DNA from: Viola odorata | Lineage: Eukaryota; Streptophyta; Magnoliopsida; Malpighiales; Violaceae | DNA: 64,000 nt | Direction: 5' to 3' | Assembly (NCBI GenBank): GCA_963691705.1 | Contig: OY829538.1 | Coordinates: 48,945,151 to 49,009,150, forward strand | In this document: positions 49,558-62,002 of the stretch, in pieces | Numbering within the stretch: the stretch's first letter is position 1 | Layout: each line of letters opens with the position of its first letter | The notes under the pieces: generated by a model | What the model was told of the DNA's origin: nothing | The model's input: only the letters and a program-made list of their open reading frames with translations | Database searches by the model: none | Position numbers and translations under genes: made by a program

Positions 49558-49747
49558 GGATTCGCTCTTCTATTTTAACACTTTTCTGCTGATATTTCGA
49601 AATTCTTCGTATTTCCTTTCTTCTGTGCTTCTTTCTTCCCGAGAGATTTTTCTGCAATTGCTCGCCGGTGCCGACGGCCGATTCACTGGTTCTCTGCTCC
49701 AGGTATTTTGTTCTTCTATCGCCGTAGTTTTACTTTTCCAATCCATT

Positions 49748-51987
49748 ATGTCTTATACTACATCCTCTGCAACCACCGAGAATCCCTTAGATCCCGAGGT
49801 TAGGAAAGCTCGTAGTATCTTTGATTGTAATGAAGTTTTGCGGGCTGAGTTAGAGGAACATGGTATCACTTTTCCTACGGGATATCGCCCCTTTATCTCT
49901 CTGAAGGATACCCGGCTTACGGATGCCATGTGGGGGACGTTCCGGCTGGTTTATTTCAAGATGTTTACCTACGGGTTTCGTCTTCCACTTCACACTTCTC
50001 TGATGAAGCTGCTCAATCATCATGATCTTAATCCCGTTCAAATAACTCCCCCCTCCTGGTGTGGGCTTTACGCCTTTCTTCGTTCGTGTGAGATGAAGCG
50101 TATTTTCGCTCCATCGCTCGATCTGTTTCATACATTTTTTATCTTAAGGTGCCGCAGCTGCTTGATAGATATTACCCCTAGTTGGGATGAGGATGTCATT
50201 CGGTTCTTCTGGCAGAACTTTCAAGGCTTCGAAGAGAACGTGGCCAACTGGAAAAACGACTTCTTCACCCTTCGCTTACCCTCTCGGTACTGGCGCGGTG
50301 GGTTCAACCGAGTGATCACTGGTGCCACTTGGCAAAAACCAGATGTGTTGTCCAGTATGGATGTATCTAATGTTAACGCTCTAATAGAGATAGAAGGGCC
50401 TTTCCGTATTCGAGAATTTGCTCGGTTCAGGCCTCTGTCAGAGTGTGCCGTTGGTGAGTTTTTTCTTTTATCGCCTTATCGCCCTGACTTTCTTGTTATA
50501 TTTAAAACATTTTATCGGCAGGTAACGCTGAGGGACGCTCCTTTGGAGAAAACGACGCACCTTTGAACGTAGTGCCGCTTCAGACGTTACCTCCTTCTCC
50601 TCCCCCGGAAGGCTTCAGTCATCCGCCTATTTCGCTGCGAGGAAGGAGAAACAAGACTGTCGTGACACGCAGCGCCTCCACCCGATCTTCTCGTTTTTTA
50701 GAGAATTGGCTGCCGCCTCGCGGTAAGGGAGCGGCCCCGAATAACCCTGTGGTTGAAGAGGTCGACAGCGATAGCAGAAGCATGGATGCCGGTCCCGAGC
50801 TGCGTCATGCTACTCTTGCCCAGCGGAGGAGGCTTAGGTCAAGAAAAAATGGTCCTGTGGCGGAGTCAGCCGAGGATGATAGCGACGAGATCGCTGCTGA
50901 AACCGAGCGTCTCGTGAAGAGAGTTCGCAAAGAGAAGTCTGACCCGCCGATTCCTTCCGCGGAGGAAGTCAACGGGGTTCCCACCGAGGAGGTTAACGCT
51001 CCGAGCGTTACGGGTCCTTTGCCGACGACGGAAGTTACCGAGGTGTCCTCTGCCATTCCTCCCAAAGTTCATGAGGCTTCAGCAGCGATGGGGCCATCTC
51101 TGGCGTCTGGCGGTTCTACTTCTCCAATTCGCTCCTTTATTCCGAATGTGAGTTTACCAGTTCCAAATCCGATTGCTCCTCCTACCCATCCCCCGCAGAA
51201 GCCTGAGTTTTTGTATCTTTCTTCGATTTCGGGCGTTGGTAATTCCGTGAAAAATTGCTGTCCCCCTTATATCGCCAATCTGTCCCCTCAAGGCTTTCAA
51301 GGCCCTGCCGCATATCAGTTGAACTTGTCTTCCCTTGGCACCGACGGTCTTCGTGCTTTAGGGATATCGGATCCATCCTCAAGAGAAGAGCCGGTGGGCC
51401 CGATAGTGGGACAAATGTTCGCTTCTTCAAAAGACAAGGAAGAGTTCTTGCGGCATTCTCCTGACGTACGACATTCACGTCTTCTGATCGACATGCTGGC
51501 CTGCTTTCGTGAGCTGAATTACTTTTTTGATGATCAGCGGGATAAGGTTCCCCCTTCTTTTGATTTAAAAGGGGAACTGGATGCCGCCTTGATGAAGGTG
51601 ACGGAGCTATCGCAGCTTCAAGAGCGAACCCGGGCGGAATTGGACGACTGTCATGCTGAGCTTGCTCGAGAAAAATCAAAGGGAAAGGCTAAGATAAACC
51701 TCCTAGAGGCGGAATTAGTGGTGGCTGATAGGAAGAATGTCTTCCTTCGCGAAGAGATAGCGTCTCGCGATGCAGATTTGGCCAAAGTACCCTCGAAGAT
51801 AGACAAGACCATGGATATCTGCCTCTCCGAGTTTATGAATCTCTATCGCCAGGGAACCATTAACCCATCAGTGTTGGCCGATAACGCTTCCAAGAGATTG
51901 AAGGATTTGAGGGAAAGTGAGGGAAATCTTTCTTCTTCTGTGGGAGGACGAAGGGATGATGACCGCGATGCTTGCAAGGACCCATGA
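49748..51987 (+). CDS. Antisense gene C of element 2: 723-aa protein with 'putative gypsy type transposon' domain, 2 exons
   Basis: Exon 1 is 49748-50453 and exon 2 is 50522-51987, joined across a 68-bp GT-AG intron in phase 1. The N-terminal ~230 residues contain MFTYGFRLPLHTSLMKLL, PPSWCGLYAFLRSCEM and FFWQNFQGFEENVANWKNDF. These fit the plant domain called 'putative gypsy type transposon' (Pfam Transposase_28). The middle is low-complexity with basic patches (RRLRSRKNGPV). From about residue 560 a long coiled coil follows (LMKVTELSQLQERTRAELDDCHAE...). The frame is fully intact although gag-pol on the other strand has a stop. The open frame before the ATG (from 49514) looks like leader read-through. 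Role unknown. Extra ORFs in this position are known for Tat elements. Confidence 0.75.
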
Positions 51988-52431
51988 TTGATCGGGATTG
52001 TTTCATTTAGAAGACTTTCTGTTTATTCGTTTCTTTTGTCTTGTAATAACGCCCTGTTATGCGGCGATACATTTGCATTTTATTGCTTTTTTGAACTTCA
52101 TTCCCCCTTCCGCGTTGATTCAATGCTGCCCTTTTAATTAATGTCTTCTTCCGCTATCTCCTTTCTCGCGATATCATGCTTGTTTTTTCCAAGAGACGGT
52201 GCCCGCTTTTCAGAGCATTTAATGCTTGCCCTCCTTTCATAAGGAAATTCGCGATTGTACAGACACACGTGTCCATTTCTTCTGGCGCTACGAGCTAGCG
52301 TGCTTGAAAACTTTGCCTAGATCGAGGCGTTGTAGCGCTTTTCTAGGATTGTACTCATTACCTGAGTCTATTCCTTGTGCCGCTTCCACGCAACGACTGT
52401 GGCATCCGTCGTTTCGTTTAATTATTAGGGT

Positions 52432-52438
52432 TATAAAA
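52432..52438 (+). promoter_or_regulatory. TATA box of antisense gene D
   Basis: TATAAAA in AGGGTTATAAAACCC, 175 bp before the ATG at 52607. It follows a spacer of about 440 bp after gene C. Confidence 0.6.
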
Positions 52439-52606
52439 CCCAATATTTATTCTTTTCGTTTTCTTTTACCATCCTTTTTTCCCATATTTTCTTTCAGCCG
52501 TCTCATTTTCTCCCCACTATCCAGGGCTCTTCGAAGTGCTTTTCTCTGAAGGTATTTTCTTTCTCCTCCATCGTCTTCTTCGTTCTTTTAGCTTTTTAAT
52601 TCTGCC

Positions 52607-54977
52607 ATGGCTAAGACTCGCCGTTCTGAGTCGAAATCTGCCGATGAAAAAAGGATGGATATTACGGCCAGTGTTATCACCTCTGAGGCTGCTCTTCGTG
52701 AGCATTTGGCCGCCCATAATGCTATCATCCCTGATGATTATAAGGCCAGTGTTGCCCCCGAGTCTCTACGTTTGAACAGCGTTTTGACGGGCACTCGTAG
52801 GGTCATGTATGCGCAGATGTTCCGTTATGGTTTTCGCCTTCCCATTGACCCTTTTGTCCAGGAATTGCTTGTTGCCGGCGATCTGTCTCCGGCCCAATTG
52901 TCCCCAAATGCATATTGTTGTGTTTATGCTTTTTTGGAGCTCTGTAAATACAAAAAGATTACTTCCCCTTCCCTTCTGCTGCTTAAATCTGTTTTTAAGC
53001 TGATGAAATGCCGGGGAGTGATAACGATATCGCCCCGCTTCGACGATGACTCTCTTAAGTCCTTTACTTGGAAACTCCTCCATATCGAGTCTTCCATTGA
53101 TGGCTGAAAAAAGGAGTTTTTTGTGGTAGATATTCCTGAAGATCTTTGTTCCTGGTGGCGATCTGGGTTTAACCAAAATGTGGATGACACCGCTTGGAGC
53201 CAGCCAGAGACCCTTCCACAGCGTGAACAAGGCTGGTTAAACAAATTACTCGAACTGGAAATCAGCGTTCACATTCGCCAAGTGGCTTGTCGAATGGACA
53301 TTCGTGGTTGTGTTAAATGTGAGTGCTGCGTTACTCCTTTCTTTGCTGTTACTGTTACTAACGCTGACGTTATTTTGTGCTTTCGCAGCAACGGATCCCA
53401 ACTATAAACCCGAGAGCGTAAGGAGAGGTTTGAGGAGGGCTCAAGAGAGAGAGGAAAAAGAGAGACGCTTCCACGGAAGCAACTGATAATCCCACCAAAC
53501 TTCCGGCCGCTTCCGCGAGCGTTGTCCAAGTGTCCTCTTCGGCCGACATTCCTTCGGGCGTTCCCCTCGTGACCATCGCTGCTCCTCCTGCTCAGACTTC
53601 TTCTTCTTCCCAGGCCTCTACGACCATTGCCAAAGGAAAAAAGAAGAGAAAATCAAGAAGCGTTGCCGCTCTCACACCTTCTCCGGACGCGGCAGGCTCT
53701 TCAGAAGCGCCTCCTTCCAACACTACTGCGGTAAGGGTACTTTCTAGCCGTCATAGGCTACATTTCCATTTCTGTTGTTGTTTTATTTCTTTCTTCTTTT
53801 CTTTCTGTATTTTGAATTATATTCTTGGCAGGACACTATCGCTATTGCTACCTTCGCTCCTCCGTCAGACAACATGGAGTTGAGTTATGCGCTGACCGGT
53901 TCCAGGAAGAGACATCGCTTGGGAGACGAGGGCGGAAACCCCTCTTCCTTTACTACCGGGGTAGAGAATAGGTCTGTGGATGGGTTTGACTCGACGGCTG
54001 CTCCTCAGGGAGAGAATCCTTCAGGATTTTTGGGAAATCTGGGCACTAGCGATACCTTGGAGGCTTCTCCCCATTCTTTCGGCGGTTCCGCTCATGTGTA
54101 TCCGTCCAATATGGGATACCAGGATGTCTCACAGGATTTCTCCGGCTATCAGCCTCATGGCGTTTATATCGCTTCAGGAGGTTCATCGTCACAGGTCCGT
54201 GCTCCCTTTTCCTTGGGTTTTCTTCCTTCGCGTATCCCCCTCCGGGACCGTTTTGGTGAAGGAGGAGCCACTTTTAACTGTGTAGTAGATCTCGGCCCGC
54301 TGAGTGGGCCCTCTGCGGTGACCCATCAAATTGGATTATTCGATCTTCGGAATACTGCTTTGACCGCGTTAGGGGGTGACGGCTCCGATGAGGTTACGAC
54401 TTTTCTAGCTTCTCAAGTATTGGCGTCTGCGCCAGAACGGGCAGCTTTTCTTTCGAGGTCTGTGCTGGACAGGGAAAACTCCGTACGCTCTTCTTTTTTT
54501 ACCAACATGATGTCTTTCCATTACTGGGCGGAGGAAGTGCGAAGTCAAGCCGCTTCCCTCTCCTCCGCTTTGAAGGAATTGGAGCGGGAGCGGGATGAGA
54601 AGAAAAAGTGGCTGGAGGAGCACACAAATTTATTATTGGCTCATCGGGAGTAAGAAAAAGAGCAATCTGCCGCCTTAGCAGCGGAAAAGGCCAAAGTCAT
54701 CGCTTTGGAGAATGAGAAATTATCCTGGGAGAATGAGAGATCGTCTCTGATCAAGGAGAAAACTGCCCTAGAGGAAGAGTCAGCCGATAAGAGCATGTGG
54801 CATGTCGAACAGACTGCCATCACTTTAGTTGATTGTTTTGAGGAAGTCCACGGGGTCGACGCGTACAAACCTGATGAGGTCTCTGCCGCCTTTAAACGAA
54901 GATCAGGGCACATTAACGAGGAAGGCTTTCGCCAGGCTAAAGCGGCAGGTTGGAAAAGGAGGAACCCCGAAGGTTGA
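52607..54977 (+). pseudogene. Antisense gene D of element 2: degenerate paralogue of gene C, 3 exons
   Basis: The N-terminal part (MFRYGFRLPIDPFVQELL, SPNAYCCVYAFLELCKYKKI) is clearly related to gene C. Exon 1 (52607-53318) ends in phase 1 at a GTGAGT donor, as exon 1 of gene C does. Intron 1 is 53319-53388. A second intron (53731-53831) separates a KGKKKRKSRS-containing segment from the C-terminal part, which ends in a coiled coil. Three lesions break it: an in-frame TGA at 53105, a frame change between about 53433 and 53484, and an in-frame TAA at 54651 followed by more of the same coiled coil to 54977. It is therefore a decayed duplicate, or a gene whose product is now truncated. Confidence 0.7.
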
Positions 54978-55766
54978 TGCGCTTTGAGGCTTTATCGTTT
55001 TTCCCTTAGTGACCAATCGTCATTAAGTTTTTGCTATTATTTTGACCATCACCGTTTGTAGCCCCCCTTAAATATTTTGATATGTTCGGACAACTTTATC
55101 GCTGACTTTCTTTTCGTCTAGTTGTCTGTTTGTGAACTCCTTTGGCGTTATCTTTGCCATATTTATTCCATGCGCTTTCTTTCCCGAACAGACCCTTAGT
55201 GTTCCTATCAAAATTACGGAACTCGGCCTTGGGCTAGCTATCCCAGTGAGTTTGATGGTATCTCTTCTCATGAGATCCTCGCTCTTTCTGCTGCCCGAAA
55301 AGTATTCTGCGCATTCTTAATTGTAAATTATCAGTAACAAAAACATGTTACGAGAGATAGTAGTTACCCGTAGGAGCCTTTCCGCTGCCATCATAGGGCG
55401 TTACTCTGGAACCCGTGGAGAATCGCTTTCGCTATCAGCTCTATACTTCACCAGGGATTACACATCTGGTTACTAGCCGGGATTTCACGATTCTCCACGT
55501 TTCCCTGTTTTCACGATCGGCCCTTAAGTGCCTCATCTTAGTGAGCTATCACAAGGCTAGGGAATTTTCACTTTTGGGCGTTGCCCTCGTGTCTAGAACT
55601 GTGTCCTTCCTTAATGGCCTGGCTGCAGCAGCCCAGCCGTTAAGATATGAGTCTTGTTTCTAGATGGAGTTTCTATTTTTTTGGGGCGTGTCTCTTCTTG
55701 ATAGGCCGTCTCCAAGAGAACGGTCCGTACAAGGAAAATATTTTTCACTCCCAAAGATACCGGGTG

Positions 55767-55950
55767 GTGCCCTCACTTAATGAGCCGTCTGATCAAGATC
55801 GGTCATCACAAGGGTAGGAATTTTCACCCCCGGGGGCGTCTAGGATCTTTCAATCCAACGCTATTCAAGGTATGTTGGGTAGTGCCCTCACTTAGTGGGC
55901 CATCTGATCAAGACCGGCCATCACAAGGATAGGACTTTTCACTTTCCCAA
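55767..55950. repeat. Two-copy 115-bp direct repeat between gene D and pol
   Basis: GTGCCCTCACTTA-TG starts at 55767 and 55882. Both copies continue with CTGATCAAGA-CGG and ATCACAAGG-TAGGA. A third, weaker copy lies near 55520-55590. The stretch 54980-56058 holds no other feature I can recognise. Confidence 0.75.
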
Positions 55951-56058
55951 GATACCCCCTTTTTATCTGCACAAGAGCAACCACAACAACCCACGAAAGC
56001 TCTCTCATCGAGCGTTAGTCATGGTTAGGGTCGGCATAAATCAAAGGTGCAGATAAAA

Positions 56059-58719
56059 TTAAATTCTAGCATAATATAGCTTCAAGCGAGCGATATTCCA
56101 AGAGTTGGATAGGGGTGTACCATCGAGTGTCTCCAGACGATAGGCTCCTTTCCCGACAACGTGGGTGACACGATATGGTCCTTCCCAGTTCGGACTGAGT
56201 TTCCCCATTCGTTGTCCTGCCGCTCGCTTGTCTCTGAGCACCAGGTCACCAGCTTTCAGCAATCGCTCTTTAATGCGCCTGTTATGATATCGGGCCATCT
56301 TTCGTTTATAATGTTGTGTTTTCAGAAGGATTTCTTCTCGGACTTCTGGTAACGCATCCAGGTTAGTTCGTAACCTTTCCTCATTTAGTTCCTCACGAAA
56401 GTGGGCCACCCGTAGGCTCATGGTTCCAATTTCTACTGGTGTGACGGCTTCGGTCCCGAAGGCCAAAGCGAAGGGCGTCTCCCCGGTACTAGTCTTAACG
56501 GTCATGCGGTATGCCCACATCACGTATGGTAGCTCATCGGCCCATTTCTTTTTAGACCCTTCTAGATTTTTCTTAATACCGCTGAGGATGCTCCGATTGG
56601 TCACTTCCGCTTGCCCATTAGTTTGCGGGTGAGCTACGGAGGAAAAACGTTGCTCGATTCCGAATTCTGAGCATTGGTCTTGAAAGAATTGGCTGGTGAA
56701 CTGCGTCCCATTGTCGCTGACGAGGACACGGGGTACGCCAAATCTCATGATAACTTGATGTTTAAAGAAACGCCAAGTTTTTTCTGCCGTGATTGTGGCG
56801 ACCGCTTCAGCCCCTGCCCACTTAGTGAAATAGTCTACCGCCACTATCACAAATTTCAGTTGGGACCTTGCCTTTGGGAATGGACCTAGGATATCGATCC
56901 CCCATTTGGCGAAAGGACAAGGGGCGATAATTTTAGATATTTCGGTGGCAGGTCGCCGAGGAATTTTAGCAAACTCCTGGCACTTAGGGCAAGCTTGCAC
57001 ATAATTGTGGCAATCTCTTCGAATGGTGGGCCAATAGAATCCGGACCGGAAGACTTGTGCCGCCAGGGTATTGCCTGACACGTGCATACCACACACTCCT
57101 TCATGGATTTCGCGCAAGGTGTGAAGACCCTCTTGCCCAGTTATACATTTGGCGGCAGGGTGAGAGAAACATCTTCGAACCAAATCCCCGTCATAGTACG
57201 TACAGCGGGCTGCCTGTTTCAGTACCTTCTTCTTTTCAACGGTATCCTCAGGCAGTTCCTCGTGTTTCAAGTATTTGATTACGGGAATTCGCCAGTCGCT
57301 ATCACGTTCCTCCACACATAAAGACGCTTGCTCCTCCATGAAGGATGGTACCGATAGCTCACGATAATATATGTCCTTGGGTATGAACGCTTCCGGGTTT
57401 GCGGCCAATTTCGCTAGGTTGTCTGCTTCAGCGTTTTCCTCCCAGGGAATATGCTCAAAGCTGACTTGCATGCCCTCTTTCTTTATTTCCAACAGTTCTC
57501 GCTTCACTTTGGCGTGATATTGAATCATGATGGGTTCTCGGGCCTGAGAGTGCCCCAAGACCTGGTCCATTATTAACTTGGAATCACCACAGATTTTTAG
57601 ATGCGGGTCTCCTGTTCTTCTAGTATCATGCCTTCCTTTAGAAGAAAGCTCCTTTCCAATTCTGAGCCCGGCTAGCAACGCCTCATACTCTACCGCGTTA
57701 TTAGATAACGGCTGTAGGATTCGGATGGCGTATCGTATTTGCATATCATGCGGCCCATTTATAAAGATTCCAGCTCCAGCCAGCTCTTGGTTTTTAACCC
57801 CATCTACATGGACGATCCAGAGATCCGTATAGGTTTCCGGGAATGGGAGAGCCATATCGCCCCATTCCGCTTCAGGTACGCCTTCTAAAGGATCCTCTGT
57901 AAAGGTGCATTCCGCTATGAAATCAGCCAGGATCTGAGCCTTTACAGACGGTCTAGACTGATACCTCAATCCATACTGTTCTAATTCGAGTGCCCAGATC
58001 AACATCCTTCCGGAAAATTCAGGCTTTCGAAAGATCCTTTTTAAAGGCTGGTCTATGAGTACGATGACGGAATAAGACTGAAAGTATCGGTTCATTTTGC
58101 GGGTGGCTTGTATAAGAGCGAACGCTATCTTTTCGATTCGGGCGTACCGCAATTCCGCATCTTTAAGAACGTGGCTCACAAAATAGACTGGGCGATAAGA
58201 GTGGTTGTCGTCGCTAACAAGGGCGGCACTGACCACTTCGTCTGCAGCGCCAAGATACAAATATAAGGTATCGCCTGCCTCGGGCCTTGTCAATAATAAA
58301 TCAGACGACAGATAATCTTTCAGGCCGATAAATGCTTCCTCGCAGTCAGGGGTCCACCCGAACGAAGCTTTTTTTCGTATAATTTTGAAAAAAGGGAGAC
58401 ACTTCTCTCCTTGCTTAGAAATGAATCGTCCAAGGGCGATGACTCGCCCTGTGAGTCTTTGTACTTCTTTAACGGTCCTGGGCGATATCATGTCTTGTAT
58501 CGCTTTGATCTTCAAAAGGTTAGGCAGAATACCCTTTTGGCTAACGACGTAGCCCAAGAATTTTCCCGTTTGGAATGCGAACATGCATTTTTGGGGATTC
58601 AGCTTCATGCGATACCTTTTCATTACATCAAAGACTTCCTTTAAGTCTCGTAGGTGATCTTGAAAACTCGTACTTTTTACCAATATATCATCGACGTACG
58701 CCTCTACGTTCCTCCCAAT
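56059..58719 (-). pseudogene. Element 2 pol, downstream of the stop: end of RT, RNase H, second RNase H, integrase
   Basis: This continues in the same frame as the gag-RT half after the TAA at 58720-58722. It opens with the YVDD active-site motif (58687-58698), then the RT thumb and the RT-linked RNase H. The second RNase H of the Tat lineage follows (HVDGVKNQELAGAG, NNAVEYEALLAG, ICGDSKLIMDQ, EENAEADNLAKLA). The integrase has HEGVCGMHVSG...CPKCQEF, then WGIDILGPF, SDNGTQF and NGQAEVTNR for the D, D, E residues. The end (GPYRVTHVV...LKLYYARI) is the usual integrase C-terminus, stopping at 56059. Apart from the upstream stop I see no lesion in this half. Confidence 0.93.
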
Positions 58720-61700
58720 TTATTCTTCAAATATTTTGTTGGCCATTCGTTGGAACGTTGCCCGGGCGTTTTTCAATCCGAACGGCATCGCCGTGTAACA
58801 GTATGTGGCCTTTGGAGTGAGAAATGCAGTCTTTTCTTCATCTTCCCGGGCCATGGGAATTTGATGGTATCCGGAGTTGGCATCCAGTGAGCTTAAATAA
58901 GCGTATCCAGCAGTCTGATTAACCAACTGATCTATTCGAGGAAGCGGGTAACAATCTTTAGGGCAGGCATCATTTAAATCAGTAAAGTCGATGCACATGC
59001 GCCAATCCCCATTGGGCTTAGGAACAAGAACGGGGTTCGCTAGCGAGGTGGGATATTGAACTTCACGAATGAATCCTGCATCGAGGAGCTTCGCTACCTC
59101 TTTATCCACGGCCAACGCCTTTTCATTAGAGAACGCGTGCCGCTTTTGCTGTACTGGCCTGGCCTCTGGGTCCACATTGAGCCGATGTTCGGCTATTTCA
59201 CGCGATATTCCTAGCATATCCGCGGGTTTCCATGCGAAGTCTCCTTGGCATTTATTCAGTAGCCGGGCCAGTTGGAGGTTTTCCGCTGGGCTAAGTTTTT
59301 CACTAATCAGGAAACTTGCCTCCTCTATTCCGACCGCTGGAACGGGCACCATCTTGTCCAGAGGTTGGGCACGCTTCTCATCGCTTTGTTCATAGGGGTC
59401 TGCCGCTATACACACGTACCTATCGCAGCTTCTTTGGGTCATGAGGGAATAGCATTCAGCTGCTAGTTTTTGATCACCCTTTATGGTTACCACCCCATCC
59501 CAGGAGGGGTACTTCATCTTCAGATGCTTCTGAGATATCACTGCGCCAAAGCGGTTAAGGAAAGGTCGTCCGAGTACGACATTGTAGGGCAAATTCAGAT
59601 CCGCGACAAGGAATAACAAGTTCTCTGATCGCTTGTAGGTGTCTTCTCGGAAATATATAGGCAGGGTAATCACCCCCGTAACAGGGATTGGAACTCCATC
59701 AACGCCGACTATAGGCCGTTTACTAGGTGTTAGCTCATTAGTAGGGCGTTTCATGAGGTTGTAGGCTTCCAGCGAAAAGAGATTCACCGCACTCCCATTA
59801 TCAATGAGAGTTCTTCTGATTCCATGGCTAGCGATGACGGGCGTAACTACCAAAGCATCATTGTGTGGGTAGACGACGCCTTTCTCATCTTCTTCAGAAA
59901 AGGACAATACCATTCGATCTAAAATGCCTATCGCATCTCCTTTTTTCATCGTGCCATCTCGTGCGTGTTTGTCTCCTTTCGGGAACGTCAGCTGCTCTGA
60001 CTCGTTCATATAGGGAGTTCCTCCCGCAATGATATTAATCATGGGGATATACTCGTCATCAACCGTAAGAGCTTCCCTATCTTTCCCTCCGGGAATATTA
60101 TCCTTTTGCGGGTCGTGAGGAGGAACGGGTCGTTCATCCGCCATCCTTTTCCTGAGATTATTGCGGGCATCTTCTCTTATCTGGGTGGCGAATTCTCCCA
60201 AATATCCTTCTTCAACCAATCGTTCTATCGCCGCTTTTAAGTCTCTACACGCCTCCGTGGAATGGCCTCTGGCTTTGTGAAATTTACAATAAGCATTTTC
60301 TCTTCTCCCTAAAAACACTCCTGGTTTTGCAGGCGCGGGGTAGCGGATGGGAAGGTTTCGCTGTTCCGCTATCGCTAAAATTTCGGCCCTTGGCACATTG
60401 AGGGAAGGAAAATCTGGGTCGTACGTTCGATTTTTATAAGAATCCCCGCGCCGCCGAGTGGGGGAGCCACTAGTTTTTCCCTTCAGAAAATTGCCCCTTT
60501 GTCTGTCAGAGGTCTTGGGGATATGATCCTTTCGCCTAGCGTAATCATCGATAAAATGGTCATCGGGTAGAGGCTTCGCAGGAGCAACAGTGATTTGAGA
60601 TGCCCCCTGCGGCACACTGTACGTTCGATCTCTGTTTTCTTCTTCTTCCATTTTCGCGTAATTGTGGGCTTTAAGTCTCAACGCGTCTAAAGTCAATGGG
60701 GGGTCCACCATAAGTGCGTCTTTCAGCTTCCCATAACGGCAATTTCTTTTCAGAGCTTCTATAGCAAAATTGATAGTAACGCCCGGCGTTAAGGACATTT
60801 CCAGATTGAAGCGGCTGAGAAAATCCTTCAAGGATTCTTGAGGCATTCGCTGTATGTCAAATAACGCGGCGGCAGATTTTCTGATTGGAATTGCGGTGCT
60901 AAATCTGCTCCGAAATTTAGATTCTAACTGTGAGAAATTACTAATGGATCCACCAGGGAGACCTTCAAACCAGAGACGCGCAACGCCCGATAGCGTCATA
61001 ACAAATATTTGGCATAACGCCGCATCGCTGTGGGTCTGAAACTGAACAAAATCTTTCACTTTATTGATATGTGAGATGGGATCTTTCGTACCATCATAAG
61101 TGTCAGTGGGAAGCTTTACACGTCGACTGACTCGGTGACGCCTTATGCGACGGCTAAATGGGTGGCCCGATGTATCATCAAGAATTTCACGCGCTTGACG
61201 CGGGGGAGACATGTCAGCTTGACGCGGTTCTGGAGTAAGATGTCGCCTAGGAGATCGACTGCGACTCCTGCGCGAACGACTTTGATACCTCCGGCTACTG
61301 GACCTGTGACTGTATTCAGGAGATAAACTTCTGTGGACTCCTTCCCTCCGTCCGTCCCACCGGTTCCTAACCCCCTCAAGTTGCCTGTCTCCTTGCAGGA
61401 GGAGACCTTGCGGCCTTTGCGGTACATAAGCCTCTACTCTTCCTTGAGCAAGCTGCCCAGCACTACTCAGAGGATTTCCATCAGGTAATGGCATCTGGAG
61501 GTTTTCTGAAAACAACGGTGACACAGGTCGATCAGCGACAATAGATGGAGTAAACATGATGCGAGGAGGGTGACCAGATCCAGAAGCACCGGGAGTGCCT
61601 CTTGCGGCCATTTCAGTCAAATATTCCAACCGAGAACGAAGGGTCACTATTTCCATTGCAAAAGGATGTTCACGGTTGAGTGTATATTCTCTCGAAAGAG

Positions 61701-61917
61701 GAGTGGAGAAGTCGGATCCCGCCATCTGGGATGACAAAATGTCTGTTTGCGAGGAGACCACTCCTCCAGCAATTCCAGCCGAATGGTCCAGAGGTCCTGA
61801 AATAATTGGTTGTGTCGTCATAGAGAGATCAGCAGTAGCAAAGGGAAAAAGCCGCCTGCGGATTTGGAAAGGGATATTAGAGGATGATGATCGGATCGAC
61901 TCCGATCCTGTGATCAT
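58720..61917 (-). pseudogene. Element 2 gag, protease and N-terminal reverse transcriptase, ended by an in-frame stop
   Basis: The first ATG of the frame is at 61917, 86 bp from the LTR. The product begins with an SR-rich region (SRSRRSRSRSPRR). Gag follows around residues 270-400 (WFEGLPGGS, FLSRFNLEMS), with a zinc-binding motif YCKFHKARGHSTEAC. The protease has the active site written LIDNGSAVNLF. The RT N-terminus follows, with WRMCIDFTDLNDACPKD and MPFGLKNARATFQR. The frame stops at TAA (58720-58722), eight codons before YVDD. Because the rest of pol continues in the same frame, this is a single nonsense change in an otherwise open gag-pol of about 1,950 codons. Confidence 0.93.
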
Positions 61918-61982
61918 GACTGTTCCAATCTTCCGACTAAACGGAGCTTGGCTATTAAGGACGCTCACTTAACATACCAAAG

Positions 61983-62002
61983 CTCTCAATGAAAGCACCA
62001 TT
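61983..62002 (-). other. Primer binding site region of element 2
   Basis: On the minus strand the sequence directly after the LTR is AATGGTGCTTTCATTGAGAG. TGGTGCTTTC lies two bases from the LTR end, as expected of a tRNA-complementary site. I do not assign the tRNA. Confidence 0.65.

Noticed and set aside
49514..49747. N-terminal extension of antisense gene C
   Set aside because: It is hydrophobic leader-like read-through that includes the TATA-like box region. The ATG at 49748 begins the domain-bearing protein.
56161..61972. Plus-strand ORFs opposite gag-pol
   Set aside because: They mirror conserved pol codons and lack promoters or domains, unlike the plus-strand genes at 48-55 kb.
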